Shown here one piece after another: positions 26,327-36,135 of a stretch of 64,000 nt of DNA (position 1 is the first letter of the stretch; each line of letters starts with the position of its first letter). Source of the stretch: Rivularia sp963920925. Its GTDB lineage: Bacteria; Cyanobacteriota; Cyanobacteriia; Cyanobacteriales; Nostocaceae. A program made the translations under genes and the position numbers. The notes under the pieces were generated by a model. It saw only the letters and a list, made by a program, of their open reading frames with translations. It did no database searches and was not told the origin of the DNA. The stretch is taken from the NCBI RefSeq assembly GCF_963920925.1, contig NZ_CAWUDI010000022.1, positions 62,001-126,000 on the forward strand, read 5' to 3'.

Positions 26327-27766
26327 GTGGTTAAACAAATAGAAACTTGGGAAAATCAGAATATTTACGAGCAGGAGCAAGATTTAGAAAGTCAAGCTTC
26401 TATAGATGGTCAAATACTCAATTTTGAGCCAAAAAATAGTCAAAAAACGGGTTCTATTCCCAGTCAGCTGTATTATCGGCTGGGCTTGGCAATGCCCAGA
26501 TGGCTGTTCTGGATTCTCACGGTTGTAATGGGGATTACTTTATCGGGCTTACTGGTATCAAGTTTAGCGCTTTGGACTCCGTTATGGAGTGGCATTGAAA
26601 AAAGTGATTCGGAGTTGGGATGGTCGCCAATAGATGCTGACGATGCGCCGTTACCTGGTGCTTTGTGGAGTAATATTTCGCAATACCAGCTTAAAAAACC
26701 AATGAATATTTTGGTTTTGGGAATCGAACCCGTACCCGGTACGGTTGAAGGTTCGCCGGAAAGTTTTGCTGGAACCAGCGATACCATGTTGCTGGTGAGA
26801 TTTAATCCCGAAGATAAAACCGTTCGGGTACTTTCGATTCCCAAGGGTACGATGATCTCAATTCCCGAAGAGGGATTAAACAAGGTATCTCAAGCGAACG
26901 CATTTGGTGGCCCGGTTTTAGCTGCGCGGGTGGTAAGTCGTAGTTTAAGTAATGCGCCGATTCACCGCTATATTCGTATTTCAACCGCTGGAATGCAGCA
27001 ATTAGTAGATCAGTTGGGAGGAGTAGAAGTATTTGTACCTAAGTCCATGCAGTACAAAGATTCCGCTCAAAACCTATCAATTGATTTAGTGGGTGGCTGG
27101 CAAACTCTCAACGGCGAACAAGCACAGCAATTTGCTCGTTACCGCGAAGAGGGTTCCGGAGATTTAGAAAGAGTCCAGCGACAGCAAACAATGTTGTTAG
27201 CCTTGCGCGAGCGTCTTTGGAGTCCCAAAGTATTACCTCGCTTACCGCAGTTAACCCGCGTTATGCGGAAATACTTTGACACCAACTTGAAACTGGAAGA
27301 AATGATGGCTTTAGTCAACTTCACTCTAAAAGTGGATAAAGACAATTTTCAAATGACTATGTTACCGGGAATTTTCAGCCGTTTGAGTGCAGATCCCGAC
27401 AGTTACTGGTTGAATTTGACCGGCAAAGGTAACTTACTTTCCGATTACGCCGGAGTAAACCTAGCTAGTCTCAGGCAAAGTAACAATCCGCTTACCGTTC
27501 TTAGAATTGCCGTTCAAAATACAGATAATCGACCCGAACAAACTCAAAAAGTTATCGAAATTCTCAAAAAACAAGGCTTCACAAAAGTTTACGAAATACC
27601 CAACTGGGCGGACGAACGAGCAAAATCTGAAATCATAGTCCAAAAAGGTGATAAACAAGCAGCACAAGAATTACAGCAAATTTTAGGGATCAATCATATT
27701 GATGTATCTGCCACTGGCGATATAGAATCTGACCTAACAATACGTATTGGGAAAGATTGGAAATAG
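26327..27766 (+). CDS. LytR-CpsA-Psr (LCP) family protein with LytR_C domain
   Basis: Envelope protein transferring lipid-linked glycopolymers onto cell-wall peptidoglycan. GTG start at 26327. Cytoplasmic N-terminal ~60 residues, one membrane segment (WLFWILTVVMGITLSGLLVS), then the LCP domain: ILVLGIEPVPG, GTSDTMLLVRFNPEDK, VRVLSIPKGT, LGGVEVFVPKSMQYKD and RYREEGSGDLERVQRQQ. The last ~100 residues form a LytR_C domain (TVLRIAVQNTDNRPEQT onward). Against textbook LCP motifs the Arg before SDT is Thr and SIPRDT reads SIPKGT; whether this is normal for cyanobacteria I cannot check. A second LCP gene lies at 51264-52319. Confidence 0.88.
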   Translation: MVKQIETWENQNIYEQEQDLESQASIDGQILNFEPKNSQKTGSIPSQLYYRLGLAMPRWLFWILTVVMGITLSGLLVSSLALWTPLWSGIEKSDSELGWSPIDADDAPLPGALWSNISQYQLKKPMNILVLGIEPVPGTVEGSPESFAGTSDTMLLVRFNPEDKTVRVLSIPKGTMISIPEEGLNKVSQANAFGGPVLAARVVSRSLSNAPIHRYIRISTAGMQQLVDQLGGVEVFVPKSMQYKDSAQNLSIDLVGGWQTLNGEQAQQFARYREEGSGDLERVQRQQTMLLALRERLWSPKVLPRLPQLTRVMRKYFDTNLKLEEMMALVNFTLKVDKDNFQMTMLPGIFSRLSADPDSYWLNLTGKGNLLSDYAGVNLASLRQSNNPLTVLRIAVQNTDNRPEQTQKVIEILKKQGFTKVYEIPNWADERAKSEIIVQKGDKQAAQELQQILGINHIDVSATGDIESDLTIRIGKDWK

Positions 27767-27781
27767 TTGTTAGTTATTAGT

Positions 27782-27870
27782 TTAGGACTTACGCAAAGCC
27801 CCCCAATTCATCGGGGGGTTGGGGGGATCTTAGAGTTGGGAATGCCTACTTTTTGGTTGCGGTTGCGGTC
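27782..27870 (-). repeat. MITE-like repeat, copy 1
   Basis: Begins TTAGGACTTACGCAAAG, has an inner GGGGGG-rich hairpin, and ends near GGTTGCGGTTGCGG. Read on the minus strand it aligns with the copy at about 31793-31885; the best-preserved copy is at 40191-40283. Confidence 0.7.
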
Positions 27871-27921
27871 ATTCCTGTAGTTGTTCTAATAACCAATATC
27901 TACTAACCAAATTGAAAGATT

Positions 27922-28428
27922 ATGAAAAAAATCCTTTTTCGCTTTTTAAGTTTGCTGTTCGTTTTATGTTTGGCTTGGTTGTGGGTACTACTAGATGCTC
28001 ATCCAGCTTTTGCTCAAATAGACACGATTAATTACAGCAGTACAAATTTAGAAAACCGCGATTTCTCCAATAAAGAATTGATTGGAGTCAACTTTATTGC
28101 TGCCGAAATGCGGGGAACGAATTTTCAAGGTGCTAACTTAACAAACGCGATGTTTACCAAAGGCAATTTATTAGGAGCCAATTTAGAAGGTGCAAATTTT
28201 ACAAATGCTTTGGTAGATCAGGTAACGCTGGATAATGCCAACCTGAAAAACGCCAACTTTACACAAGCAACAATGAGCCGCACCCGCTTTTTTGATGCTG
28301 ATATTACCGGAGCCGATTTTACAAATGCTATCATCGATCGCTATCAGGTGAAATTGATGTGCGATCGCGCTGAGGGAGTGAATCCGGAAACTGGAGTGGA
28401 GACGCGGTATAGTCTTGGATGTAGGTAG
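27922..28428 (+). CDS. Pentapeptide-repeat protein, exported
   Basis: 168 residues. A Sec signal peptide (MKKILFRFLSLLFVLCLAW, cleavage near HPAFAQ) sends it to the periplasm or thylakoid lumen. The mature part is a run of pentapeptide repeats of A(D/N)LXX type (about residues 55-145: FSNKE, LIGVN, FIAAE ... ANLEG, ANFTN ...), forming a right-handed quadrilateral beta helix. The C-terminus has two Cys (VKLMCDRAEG and YSLGCR) that could form a disulphide, as in lumenal pentapeptide proteins of cyanobacteria. The biochemical role of these is unknown. Confidence 0.85.
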   Translation: MKKILFRFLSLLFVLCLAWLWVLLDAHPAFAQIDTINYSSTNLENRDFSNKELIGVNFIAAEMRGTNFQGANLTNAMFTKGNLLGANLEGANFTNALVDQVTLDNANLKNANFTQATMSRTRFFDADITGADFTNAIIDRYQVKLMCDRAEGVNPETGVETRYSLGCR

Positions 28429-28641
28429 GGAGATGGGGAGATGGGGAGATGGGGAGATGGGGAGATGGGGAGAGAGGGGGTAGAAAATTATTCCTAACTC
28501 CTAACTATTCCCAATCCCCCATGCCCATTACCCATTACCCATTACCAATAATTAATTAGTCAAATTTTCCCTGACTACTAACTGAATTTCTGGTTAAATA
28601 CTTTCAGTTATCTTTCGTTAGAGTATTGTCGGGTATTATTT
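28429..28641. repeat. GGGAGATGG nonamer array and CCATTAC heptamers
   Basis: Just after the pentapeptide gene come at least six copies of GGGAGATGG-type units (28427-28475), then CCCATTA heptamers at about 28520-28548. Upstream region of murJ follows. Confidence 0.8.
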
Positions 28642-30267
28642 GTGACAAAACAACAGGATAAACCGTCTCGTTCGTTTGCTGGAATTGCGGGTATTGTTGC
28701 CGCTGCTACTTTAATCAGCAAGGTTTTTGGTTTGGTGCGGCAGTTGGTTATGTCTGCCGCTTTTGGTTTGGGGCCTGCTTTTGCGGGGTTTCAATATGCT
28801 TATACTATTCCAGGGTTTCTACTGATATTACTGGGCGGTATTAATGGCCCTTTTTACACTGCTGTAGTCAGCGTTTTAGCTAAACGCGATAAGGAGGAAG
28901 CAGCGCCGTTAGTAGAAACGATTATGACGCTGATTGGTGGAATACTCCTTGTTGTTTCGATTATTTTAGTAGTTGCTGCGCCTTTATTTATTGATATTTT
29001 TGCACCGGGTTTGCTGGAGCCGGGTAAGGAGTTAGTTAGAGAAATTGCTATCCGTCAATTGCGGGTGATGGCTCCGATGGCGGTTTTGGCGGGTTTGATT
29101 GGTATTGGTTTTGGCGTGCTGAATGCTGCTAATGTATATTGGCTTCCTTCTATCAGCCCTTTGTTTTCCAGCGCTGCGGTTGTGGTTGCTGTGGGTATTC
29201 TTTATTGGCAAATTGGTAGCGAAATCAGCGCTCCGGAATATGCGATGTTGGGGGGAACTGTTTTAGCTGGGGGAACTTTAGCGGGGGCGCTGTTGCAGTG
29301 GTTTGTACAGTTAGCAGCCCAAACAAAAGCGGGTATGGGCAGAATTCGATTGCGATTCGACTTTAATCAACCAGCAGTGAAAGAAGTCCTGAAAATAATG
29401 GGGCCTGCAACCTTTTCTTCTGGTATGCTGCAAATTAACCTTTATACCGATTTATTTTTCGCTTCATTTATTAGTACTAAGGTTGCACCCGCTTTAGCCA
29501 ATGCTGGATTGTTAGTACAAACACCTTTAGGAATTATTTCTGGGGTAATTTTGGTTCCGCTGCTACCGATATTTGCCCGACTAGCAGGGGAGCAAAATTG
29601 GGGGGATTTAAAATTACGCATCCGTCAGGGATTGTTGCTTTCGGCTTTTACCATGCTGCCTTTGGGTGCTTTGATAGTGGCAATAGCCCCTTTAATTGTC
29701 AAGATAGTCTATCAACGCGGTGCTTTCGATCCAGAAGATACAAAATTGGTTGCTTCTTTATTAGTTGTCAACGGCATCGGGATGTTTGTGTATTTAGGGC
29801 GCGATGTTTTGGTACGGGTATTTTACGCTTTGGGTGATGGGGATACTCCGTTTCGCATTAGTATGATCAATATTTTTCTTAATGCTTTATTTGACTTTCT
29901 ATTTATTAAAGTTTTTGATTTTGGCGCACCGGGTTTAGTGTTAGCAACTGTAGGAGTAAATTGCAGTTCAACGTTGATGCTGTTATTCATACTCAACCGC
30001 AAATTAAACGGTTTACCTCTCGTAGAATGGGGTTTACCAATATTAGGATTAACTGCTGGTAGTGTAGTAGCAGGTGCGGCTAGTTATGCAACTTCTTTAG
30101 GTATTCAACAGCTTTTAACTTCAGACAATTTTTTAATTCAGCTTTTGCAATTATCAATATCTGGTTTTGTCGGATTAGCAGTTTTCGGAATTATTGCTTC
30201 AACGATGAATTTGCCCGAAGTGAATCTTTTTGTCAGTCGGATGCGACAGAAGTTTTTGAAAAGGTAA
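28642..30267 (+). CDS. murJ: Lipid II flippase MurJ
   Basis: Integral membrane protein of the MVF/MurJ family (14 predicted helices, 541 residues) flipping the peptidoglycan precursor lipid II. N-terminal signature GIVAAATLISKVFGLVRQLVMS carries the functionally important Arg in the first helix; also FQYAYTIPGFLLILLGGING, the FAPG loop and, later, a Gln/Gly-rich central helix. GTG start at 28642. Essential in most bacteria. It lies between two repeat-bearing spacers and is probably monocistronic. Confidence 0.92.
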   Translation: MTKQQDKPSRSFAGIAGIVAAATLISKVFGLVRQLVMSAAFGLGPAFAGFQYAYTIPGFLLILLGGINGPFYTAVVSVLAKRDKEEAAPLVETIMTLIGGILLVVSIILVVAAPLFIDIFAPGLLEPGKELVREIAIRQLRVMAPMAVLAGLIGIGFGVLNAANVYWLPSISPLFSSAAVVVAVGILYWQIGSEISAPEYAMLGGTVLAGGTLAGALLQWFVQLAAQTKAGMGRIRLRFDFNQPAVKEVLKIMGPATFSSGMLQINLYTDLFFASFISTKVAPALANAGLLVQTPLGIISGVILVPLLPIFARLAGEQNWGDLKLRIRQGLLLSAFTMLPLGALIVAIAPLIVKIVYQRGAFDPEDTKLVASLLVVNGIGMFVYLGRDVLVRVFYALGDGDTPFRISMINIFLNALFDFLFIKVFDFGAPGLVLATVGVNCSSTLMLLFILNRKLNGLPLVEWGLPILGLTAGSVVAGAASYATSLGIQQLLTSDNFLIQLLQLSISGFVGLAVFGIIASTMNLPEVNLFVSRMRQKFLKR

Positions 30268-30631
30268 GAGTTGGATTAAATTTTGTGTAGGGTGTGTTAC
30301 TAGGCTGTTAACTTTGTACCTTTTTTCAGTCTAAAAGTTCATCACAAATCCCTCTCCCCTTCTCCTGGAGAGGGGTGCCGGAGGCGGGGTGAGGGAAGTC
30401 TGTTACGATTTTGACCGACATAAAAGTTGTATGAATAAAAAGCGTAAGAAGTCCATCAAAGTCAACAGCCTAGTGTGTTACGGCACGAAATGATACCGGG
30501 TAAAACGATAGGTTAGTTAAGCCGTAACGCACCATCGAATGCAGGTGGTGAATCGCAAATTTGTTTGTTTAGGATTTATGAAAAATCGGACGGGCAAGGA
30601 TGCTTATCCCACAAGATTATAAATTTAATTT
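30268..30631. repeat. Intergenic region with dispersed palindromic repeats
   Basis: 364 bp. At 30340-30395 is a CCTCTCC...GGAGAGGGG...GGTGAGGG repeat of a type common in the window (compare 49530-49585 and 51145-51200). At 30473-30532 GTGTGTTACGGC and GCCGTAACGCAC form a 12-bp inverted repeat with one mismatch. No gene recognised. Confidence 0.65.
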
Positions 30632-31570
30632 ATGCTAAATCAACCAAGCCCACTACAGCTTATTCAAGATGAATTATTAATACAACATAAAATACGTCTA
30701 TTTGTTAAACGCGATGATTTGATTCACCCACAAGTTTCTGGGAATAAATGGCGTAAATTAAAATACAATTTAGCAGCAGCACGAGAGCAACAACAAAAAC
30801 GTTTACTTACTTTCGGTGGAGCTTATTCCAATCATATTGCAGCGACGGCAGCAGCAGGTAAAATGTTTGGGTTTGAGACGATTGGTGTAATTCGAGGTGA
30901 ATTAGTAAAGCCGTTAAATCCAACTTTGCATTTAGCTCAACAGCAAGGAATGAAGTTGGTTTTTGTGGGAAGAAAAGAATATCGGGAAGAAAAAGCGGAA
31001 ATAGCCGCACGGTTACAGAATGAATTGGGAAAGTGTTATGTAATACCCGAAGGTGGAAGCAACGCTTTAGCGGTTAAAGGTTGTGCAGAGATAGTTGCAG
31101 AAGTACGCGAACAGCTTGATGATGATTTACCGGATTATTTTTGTGTAAGTAGCGGTACGGGTGGTACTGCGGCTGGGTTAGTTGTTGGTTTAGCCCGAAT
31201 GTCTGCCTTGAAGGTATTTCCGGCGCTGAAGGGTGATTTTCTTAAAGATGAAATTAACAGCTTGATATGGCAATCTGTAGGGAAAAAATATGATAATTGG
31301 CAGCTAGTAACAGATTATCATTTTGGTGGCTATACAAAATGGAATCAAGAATTAATTGATTTTATCAATGATTTTTATGAAAAATTTAAGTTACAAATTG
31401 ACCCAATTTATACAGGTAAACTATTTTATGGGGTATGGAATGAAATTGAAAAAGGTAACTTTAAAGATGGTAGTACGATTGTGGTAATTCACACGGGTGG
31501 TTTGCAGGGAATTTTCGGTTTTAATCAAAGATTTGGAGATTTATTAAATAATAGACATCTCCGGAAATGA
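30632..31570 (+). CDS. PLP-dependent D-cysteine desulfhydrase/ACC deaminase-family enzyme
   Basis: 312-residue fold-type II PLP enzyme. The family signature is at residues 20-45: IRLFVKRDDLIHPQVSGNKWRKL, with the Schiff-base Lys in the SGNKWRKL block; then LLTFGGAYSNHIAATAAAGK, VIPEGGSNALAVKG and the phosphate-binding SSGTGGTAAGL. The C-terminal IVVIHTGGLQGIFGF is characteristic. Members degrade D-cysteine or related small amino acids to pyruvate or 2-oxobutyrate; annotation as ACC deaminase is usually over-specific. Slightly short for the family. Confidence 0.88.
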   Translation: MLNQPSPLQLIQDELLIQHKIRLFVKRDDLIHPQVSGNKWRKLKYNLAAAREQQQKRLLTFGGAYSNHIAATAAAGKMFGFETIGVIRGELVKPLNPTLHLAQQQGMKLVFVGRKEYREEKAEIAARLQNELGKCYVIPEGGSNALAVKGCAEIVAEVREQLDDDLPDYFCVSSGTGGTAAGLVVGLARMSALKVFPALKGDFLKDEINSLIWQSVGKKYDNWQLVTDYHFGGYTKWNQELIDFINDFYEKFKLQIDPIYTGKLFYGVWNEIEKGNFKDGSTIVVIHTGGLQGIFGFNQRFGDLLNNRHLRK

Positions 31571-32028
31571 AAAATACCCCTCTCCAAACCTCTCCCCCAC
31601 TGGGAGAGAGGCTTAAAAAACCCCCATTCCCTCATAGGGTAGGGGGGTAGGGGGGTTAGGTTTGCGTGTAATTTGAAACCATAGAAATGTTTTCCGGAGA
31701 TGTCTAATGTAGAGACGTAGCACTGCTAAGTCTCTCTCCCAGAAATTTGATTGTAAACGAGCGAATTTTATATAGGGATTGCTGAAAAAATATAGGATTT
31801 ACGTAACCGCAACCAAAAAATAGGTATTTTCACCGTTAAGATCCCCCCAACCCCCCTTAAAAAGGGGGGCTTTGCGTAAGTTCTACAAATATAGAAGTAG
31901 CCTTTTTATAAATTTTGACTTTTGGAAAATAGCTGCGAGGTTTAATGATGCCTATTTCCGGAATCTAGTGTTAGCTAAGTGAATCATTGTTATTAGTTAT
32001 CATAAAAATTCAGTAATTACCCTTAGCT
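31571..32028. repeat. Intergenic repeats including an LLGEG-type element and a MITE
   Basis: 458 bp. At 31575-31663 is a repeat with ACCTCTCCCCCACTGGGAGAG and ending GGGTAGGGGGGTTAGGTT, the intergenic relative of the two insertions inside the caspase gene. At about 31710-31736 is GAGACGTAGCA...CTCTC, related to 8508-8530. At 31793-31885 is MITE-like copy 2 (TAGGATTTACGTAACC ... TTTGCGTAAGTTCT). The remainder is the upstream region of the CHAT gene. Confidence 0.8.
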
Positions 32029-35000
32029 ATGCCAAAAAACTGCTTGCGAATTACCCATCAAGGCGAAAATATCCAACTCTCCTGGCAGCGCGGGCAAGCA
32101 GCACCACGATTTGCCGATGCGGTAAAACTTGAACATCCATTTAATAAAGAAGCTTTAACAGATTTACGCTGGTATTTAGAAGAATATTTACGCTTTCCTT
32201 ATGGCATCTTCCCAGATGAAGCTGCAAAAATAGAACAAAATTTGCAGACTTGGGGAGAAGAGTTATTTGAATTAGTGTTTCGCAGTAGCGAGAAAGCGCG
32301 GGAGTTTTTTCAAGCTGCCACTTATGATGGTTTGCATAATTGCGAGTTGGCGATCGCCTCGGATGATTTCGCTATCTTAAATTTACCTTGGGAGTTGCTG
32401 TATTCTCCTGGTGACAGACAATTTCTTGCGCCTTCTTTGGCGGGAATGTCACGTAGTTTGAGCGATTATGCGGTAAGGGGAGAAATTCCGCAACTACCTC
32501 AAGATAAGCTAAATATACTTTTAGTAATTGCTCGCCCTTATGGGGAAACAGATATTGCTCTAAAAACCATTGCTCGTCCTTTGCTGGATTCTATAGCAGA
32601 AATTCGTCACAAAGTCAATATAAAAGTATTGCGTCCGCCCAGTTTTGAAGAATTTGAGCGGGAATTAAGCGCTAATAAAGGATTTTATCACATTGTTCAT
32701 TTTGACGGACATGGAGATTTTGACCCCAACAGCCAAGGATTTCAGCATAGTTTGGGTGGTTTGGGACAAGGTGTATTGGTGTTTGAAAATCTTGATGGTT
32801 CACCGCAGATTGTGACAGCAGCGCAAATTGCCCAGAATTTAGCAGATTGTGGAGTGCCGATTTTTGTATTGAATGCTTGTAAATCGGCAAGGGAAGGGGA
32901 AGATAAATTTTCTTCGGTGGCGACGCGCTTGGTATCTTTGGGAGCCAAAGGTGTGGTAGCGATGGCTTATTCGGTGTATGCTGTTGCGGCGAAACACTTT
33001 ATCGGCAGGTTGTATGGCGAATTGGTGAAGGGTGCAAATCTTTCTCAAGCAGTTGCAGCAGGAAGAAAAGCTGTATTGAATCAACCGCAACGTCCAAGTC
33101 CAAAAGGCGATAAAATATTGCGAGATTGGATTGTTCCGGTTTTGTACGAGCAGGAAAGTTATGCGCCGTTTATTCCTGAAGATAATACAGATGATATTTT
33201 CGATCTAGATGATGTAGAGACGTTATACATAACGTCTTTATACGGATTTCCAGATGAAGGAGCCTACGGTTTTATCGGACGCGATTACGATATTTTGCGC
33301 TTAGAGCGAGCATTTCGCCAAAATAATATCGTATTGATGCAAGGAATGGGCGGTGTTGGTAAAACTGAGTTATCTTGCGGATTTGCGCGGTGGTTAGAAG
33401 AAACTCAAGGGCGCGATCATAAAATGTTCTTTGTTTCCTTTGAACATGGCGCAACCTTGAGTAATGTTATCAGCCAAGTTGGTAGGGAAGTTTGGGGAGA
33501 TCAATTAGATAAATTTAATTCGCTTCCACTAGATAAACAGCAAGCTGCGGTGTTGAAATATCTGCAAACTCAATCGTGTTTGTTAATTTGGGATAACTTT
33601 GAACCTGTAAATGGTTTTCCTACCGGGAATCAACCGTTATTAACTGGGGAAGAAAGAAACGAACTCAAACAATTTCTCAAACAGTTACGCAGCGGGAAAA
33701 CTTGGGTATTAATCACCAGTCGTCGCGAGGAAGCTTGGCTTGATTGTGGTTACACGCTGTTGAATTTAGGTGGTTTGCTCGCAGGTGATGTAGAAGAATT
33801 AGCCGCCAAGATTTTGCAAACTGCGGGGGTAGATAAAAGGAAGTTGCCGAAAGAATATTTGGAGTTGTTGAAATTATTGGGGGGACATCCCTTGTCATTG
33901 CGGGTAGTGTTACCGCATTTGAAAACGCAAACACCAGCGCAGTTAATTGAAGCCTTGCGTCAGGGATTGGATACTTTTGCGGGGGAGGAAGAGGAAGGAA
34001 GAGATAAATCGCTGACGGTTTCGTTGGATTATTCCTTTAGTAAATTGTCGGAGAAAGCGAGGAGACATTTACCGTTTTTGGGGTTGTTTTGTGAGAGGGT
34101 GAATGTAGATTTGCTTAATGGTTTTTCAGAAAGCCCTGATGATGAATTTGGGCAAGTATATAAAACGGTATTTGGGGAGAATTTGCACAAAGATGATTGG
34201 TTAGCAATTCTCAATGAAGCCGCAGCAGCAAGTATTTTAGAACAATTGGATAGTACTGTATATAAAATTCATCCGGCTTTACCTTGGTTTTTACGGAAAC
34301 GGTTGAATGCAATAACGCTTTTGCATAATGAGGAGGTAATCAGTGAACTCGAAAAAAAGTTGCTGATTTTCTACGCTTCTCTGGCGGATAAATACCGTGA
34401 GAAACTGATCGGCAACGCCGAATTCGCAATCTTTATCTTACGGGTAGAAGAAGCAAACCTGCTGCAAAACCTGCGTCTAGCCGAACAACAACAGCAATGG
34501 GCTGAAGCACAAGCGATTTTACAAGCCTTGGGAGAGATATACGAACGTTTAGGGCGCAAACCTGAATTTAAAGCTTTGCAACAGCGGGTGTTAAATCAAA
34601 TTGGTATACATCTATCGGAAGCTAAAGCCAAGGGTAAAGATGCTTTTAATTTCTGGGTGTACCTGCGGGTTAATGAAGCGAATGAAGCACTATTAAGTGC
34701 TGATTTAGAAGCAGCAAGGACAATTTATCAGGAAATTCTCGATGAATTGATAGCTTTAAATGACTCCTCGATGAATGACAAAATTGCTGTTGCCTATCAC
34801 CAACTGGGTATGCTAGCCCAAGAACAACGGCAATTTGAGCAAGCCGAGCAATATTACCTCAAAGCTTTGAAAATATACGAAGATGCAGGGGATTTGTACA
34901 GCGCTGCAACTGGCTATCACCAACTGGGTTATGTCGCTTATCAACAACGGCAATTTGAGGCAGCGCAGCAATATTACCTCAAAGCTTTGAAAATATACGA

Positions 35001-36135
35001 AGATGCAGGGGATTTGTACAAAGCTGCAAGTCAATATCACAATCAAGGTATGGTAGCCGAAGAGCAACAGCAATTTGAGCAAGCGCAGCAATATTACCTC
35101 AAAGCTTTGAAAATAAAAGAAAAGGCAGGGGATTTGTACAGCGCTACAACTGGCTATCACCAACTAGGTGTGGTAGCCCAAAAAAAACGTCAATTTGAGC
35201 AAGCTGAGCAATATTACCTCAAAGCTTTGAAAATATTAGAAGATGCAGGGGATTTGTACAACGCTGCAAGGGAATATCACCAACTGGGTATGGTAGCCCA
35301 AGAACGACGGCAGTTTGAGCAAGCGCAGCAATATTACCTCAAAGCTTTGAAAATAAAAGAAAAGGCAGGGGATTTGTATAACGCTGCAATGGAATATCAC
35401 CAACTGGGTAACGTAGCCGAAGAACAACGGCAATTTGAGCAAGCGCGGCAATATTACCTCAAAGCTTTGAAAATAAAAGAAAAGGCAGGGGATTTGTACA
35501 ACGCTGCAATGGAATATCACCAACTGGGTATAGTAGCTCAAAGACAACGGCAATTTGATGAAGCGCAGCAATATTACCTCAAAGCTTTGAAAATATACGA
35601 AGATGCAGGGGATTTATACAACGCTGCAAGGGAATATCACCAACTGGGTACGGTAGCCGAAGAACAACGACAATTTGATGAAGCGCAGCAATATTACCTC
35701 AAGGCTTTGAAAATATACGAAGATGCAGGGGATTTGTACAGCACTGCAATGGAATATCACCAACTGGGTATGGTAGCCGAAGAACAAGAGCAATTTGAAG
35801 ATGCGATTAGCTATTATCAAAAAACCTTTGGTATTTTTAAACAATTCCAAGATTGGTATCGGGCTTCATCAACATTGGCTAAATGGGGAAGGGTGTTAGA
35901 AACGCAATCAAATTTTTCTGAAGCTTTACCAATTTATATTCGTGGTTTAGCAATTGGTATTGAGCATTATCAAGAGTTTATTAACTTTTATATAAATGCT
36001 TTAGCGCGGATGTTGCGGGTTTTGGGAGAAAATCAATTTGATACGATTTGGCGCGAGGTGACGGGTGGGGATTGCGCGGGTAAGGTGCGGGAGGCGATTT
36101 GGGCGGCGCGGGATAGGTTGGATGAGGAGGGGTAG
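32029..36135 (+). CDS. CHAT protease-STAND ATPase-TPR protein
   Basis: 1368-residue multidomain protein. An N-terminal CHAT domain (caspase-like, about residues 120-395) has both catalytic residues: His in HFDGHG (H228) and Cys in LNACKSA (C284). A STAND/NB-ARC-like ATPase follows: Walker A GMGGVGKT (K445), Walker B LLIWDNFEP (D522), ITSRREE sensor and GGHPLSL. A winged-helix-like linker leads to nine tandem TPRs of exactly 40 residues (about 920-1265), near-identical to one another. The design, protease plus switch ATPase plus repeat sensor, matches bacterial NLR-like conflict proteins; CHAT domains cleave partner proteins in craspase and gasdermin systems. No gasdermin or other obvious substrate is encoded beside it. 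ATG at 32029. Confidence 0.92.
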   Translation: MPKNCLRITHQGENIQLSWQRGQAAPRFADAVKLEHPFNKEALTDLRWYLEEYLRFPYGIFPDEAAKIEQNLQTWGEELFELVFRSSEKAREFFQAATYDGLHNCELAIASDDFAILNLPWELLYSPGDRQFLAPSLAGMSRSLSDYAVRGEIPQLPQDKLNILLVIARPYGETDIALKTIARPLLDSIAEIRHKVNIKVLRPPSFEEFERELSANKGFYHIVHFDGHGDFDPNSQGFQHSLGGLGQGVLVFENLDGSPQIVTAAQIAQNLADCGVPIFVLNACKSAREGEDKFSSVATRLVSLGAKGVVAMAYSVYAVAAKHFIGRLYGELVKGANLSQAVAAGRKAVLNQPQRPSPKGDKILRDWIVPVLYEQESYAPFIPEDNTDDIFDLDDVETLYITSLYGFPDEGAYGFIGRDYDILRLERAFRQNNIVLMQGMGGVGKTELSCGFARWLEETQGRDHKMFFVSFEHGATLSNVISQVGREVWGDQLDKFNSLPLDKQQAAVLKYLQTQSCLLIWDNFEPVNGFPTGNQPLLTGEERNELKQFLKQLRSGKTWVLITSRREEAWLDCGYTLLNLGGLLAGDVEELAAKILQTAGVDKRKLPKEYLELLKLLGGHPLSLRVVLPHLKTQTPAQLIEALRQGLDTFAGEEEEGRDKSLTVSLDYSFSKLSEKARRHLPFLGLFCERVNVDLLNGFSESPDDEFGQVYKTVFGENLHKDDWLAILNEAAAASILEQLDSTVYKIHPALPWFLRKRLNAITLLHNEEVISELEKKLLIFYASLADKYREKLIGNAEFAIFILRVEEANLLQNLRLAEQQQQWAEAQAILQALGEIYERLGRKPEFKALQQRVLNQIGIHLSEAKAKGKDAFNFWVYLRVNEANEALLSADLEAARTIYQEILDELIALNDSSMNDKIAVAYHQLGMLAQEQRQFEQAEQYYLKALKIYEDAGDLYSAATGYHQLGYVAYQQRQFEAAQQYYLKALKIYEDAGDLYKAASQYHNQGMVAEEQQQFEQAQQYYLKALKIKEKAGDLYSATTGYHQLGVVAQKKRQFEQAEQYYLKALKILEDAGDLYNAAREYHQLGMVAQERRQFEQAQQYYLKALKIKEKAGDLYNAAMEYHQLGNVAEEQRQFEQARQYYLKALKIKEKAGDLYNAAMEYHQLGIVAQRQRQFDEAQQYYLKALKIYEDAGDLYNAAREYHQLGTVAEEQRQFDEAQQYYLKALKIYEDAGDLYSTAMEYHQLGMVAEEQEQFEDAISYYQKTFGIFKQFQDWYRASSTLAKWGRVLETQSNFSEALPIYIRGLAIGIEHYQEFINFYINALARMLRVLGENQFDTIWREVTGGDCAGKVREAIWAARDRLDEEG
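34790..35815 (+). repeat. Coding tandem repeat, 120-bp units (TPR array)
   Basis: Nine head-to-tail 120-bp units with YHQLG codons recurring exactly every 120 bp (34795, 34915, 35035 and so on to 35755). The core CAATATTACCTCAAAGCTTT is invariant in most units; variation clusters in a few codons (QLG-M/Y/V/N-VA, IYEDAG versus IKEKAG, LYSAA versus LYNAA). Long open frames on the other strand here are by-products of the repeat. Confidence 0.93.

Noticed and set aside
32672..33090. Minus-strand frames in the CHAT region
   Set aside because: Shadows of the conserved CHAT coding frame.
34813..35571. Long minus-strand open frames in the TPR array
   Set aside because: They repeat the 120-bp periodicity of the plus-strand TPR codons, have hydrophobic nonsense translations and no start signals; shadows of the real gene.
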